Shown here in pieces: positions 5,123 to 5,447 of a stretch of DNA of 5,447 nt. Under the pieces are notes generated by a model, which searched no databases, was not told the DNA's origin, and saw only the letters and a program-made list of their open reading frames with translations. The stretch's first letter is position 1, and each line of letters starts with the position of its first letter. Both the position numbers and the translations under genes were made by a program. The DNA is from RECH01 sp964431105 (lineage in GTDB: Bacteria > Cyanobacteriota > Cyanobacteriia > RECH01). Where the stretch lies: assembly GCA_964431105.1 (NCBI GenBank), contig CAYSIR010000291.1, forward strand, positions 1-5,447. The letters are read 5' to 3'.

Positions 5123-5447
5123 TCGGACAGTGGCGTTCGCACCGTCTGGTAGTGAGTTCCGCGTTGCTAGGCCTCCGCTGAATCGTTTATTAGCAAATCA
5201 GCGGGATCTCCCTACCGTATGGACAAAACCGACATCCAATTCAGCAAATCAGCAAAGATCACAGGTTTAGCAGCAGTATTCCCGCAAATAGCCGAAAGTT
5301 TGCATATTATCAATTGTCAGCCGCACTTGCCCCAGCCTCAGAACCCGAACATAAGGCAGCAGTTAGAGGCACTGCCGCTCTGCGGCGCAGGTGCGCCCGT
5401 ATTGTCTGGCAGAGGTCGTTGACTACTGATGCTTCACGCAGTCTTCA
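5123..5447. other. 325-bp right edge without a firmly supported gene
   Basis: The frame 5123-5270 continues the open frame left of the miniature element if that element is excised. Two other frames overlap here: 67 codons from ATG 5219 to 5422, and a Met-free frame from 5194 that is still open at the window edge and Ala/Arg-rich at its end. None has a ribosome site or a family I recognise. AGCAAATCAGC occurs twice (5192-5202 and 5243-5253). Small GC-rich hairpins lie at 5374-5397. Confidence 0.5.

Noticed and set aside
5374..5397. Overlapping GC-rich hairpins GCCGC-TCT-GCGGC and GGCGCA-GG-TGCGCC
   Set aside because: They are short, mutually exclusive and not followed by a T-run; likely a by-product of local GC content.
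5219..5422. 67-codon plus-strand frame from ATG 5219
   Set aside because: It has no ribosome site or recognisable domain, and it overlaps two other open frames of equal merit.

Overview
The window looks like chromosomal DNA of a cyanobacterium, probably a filamentous one. Eight copies of the HIP1 octamer GCGATCGC (starting at 249, 283, 1009, 1358, 2674, 2988, 3815 and 4814) point that way. So do a Ycf38-type ABC permease, found in cyanobacteria and some algal plastids, and two small secreted proteins of cyanobacterial style.

Layout. 1-248 carries the end of a small unidentified reading frame, probably broken by an amber codon. 249-675 is a leader with a 22-bp HIP1-centred palindrome and no gene. 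676-1695 and 1819-2724 are the ATPase and permease of a DrrA/DrrB (ABC-2) exporter, the permease being Ycf38-like. 2898-3257 encodes a 119-aa exported protein and is followed by a long hairpin that probably terminates the transcript. From 3258 to the right edge (about 2.2 kb) coding density collapses. The only credible gene there is a 64-aa secreted protein on the minus strand (4053-4247) with a C-terminal PPDNGAPDRTQGSGTR tail. The rest holds hairpins, a 17-bp tandem duplication, a lone transposon-like end near 3505-3526, and a 115-bp miniature inverted-repeat element at 4998-5112 bounded by perfect 10-bp target duplications.

Function. The ATPase and permease together should form an exporter in a cell membrane; the substrate cannot be read from the sequence. 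The two small exported proteins have no known function and no clear link to the transporter. The right third looks like a decaying, mobile-element-visited intergenic region. I see no defence system, CRISPR array, tRNA, rRNA or intact transposase. The best-supported new observation is the miniature element, which appears to interrupt a reading frame that its removal would restore.
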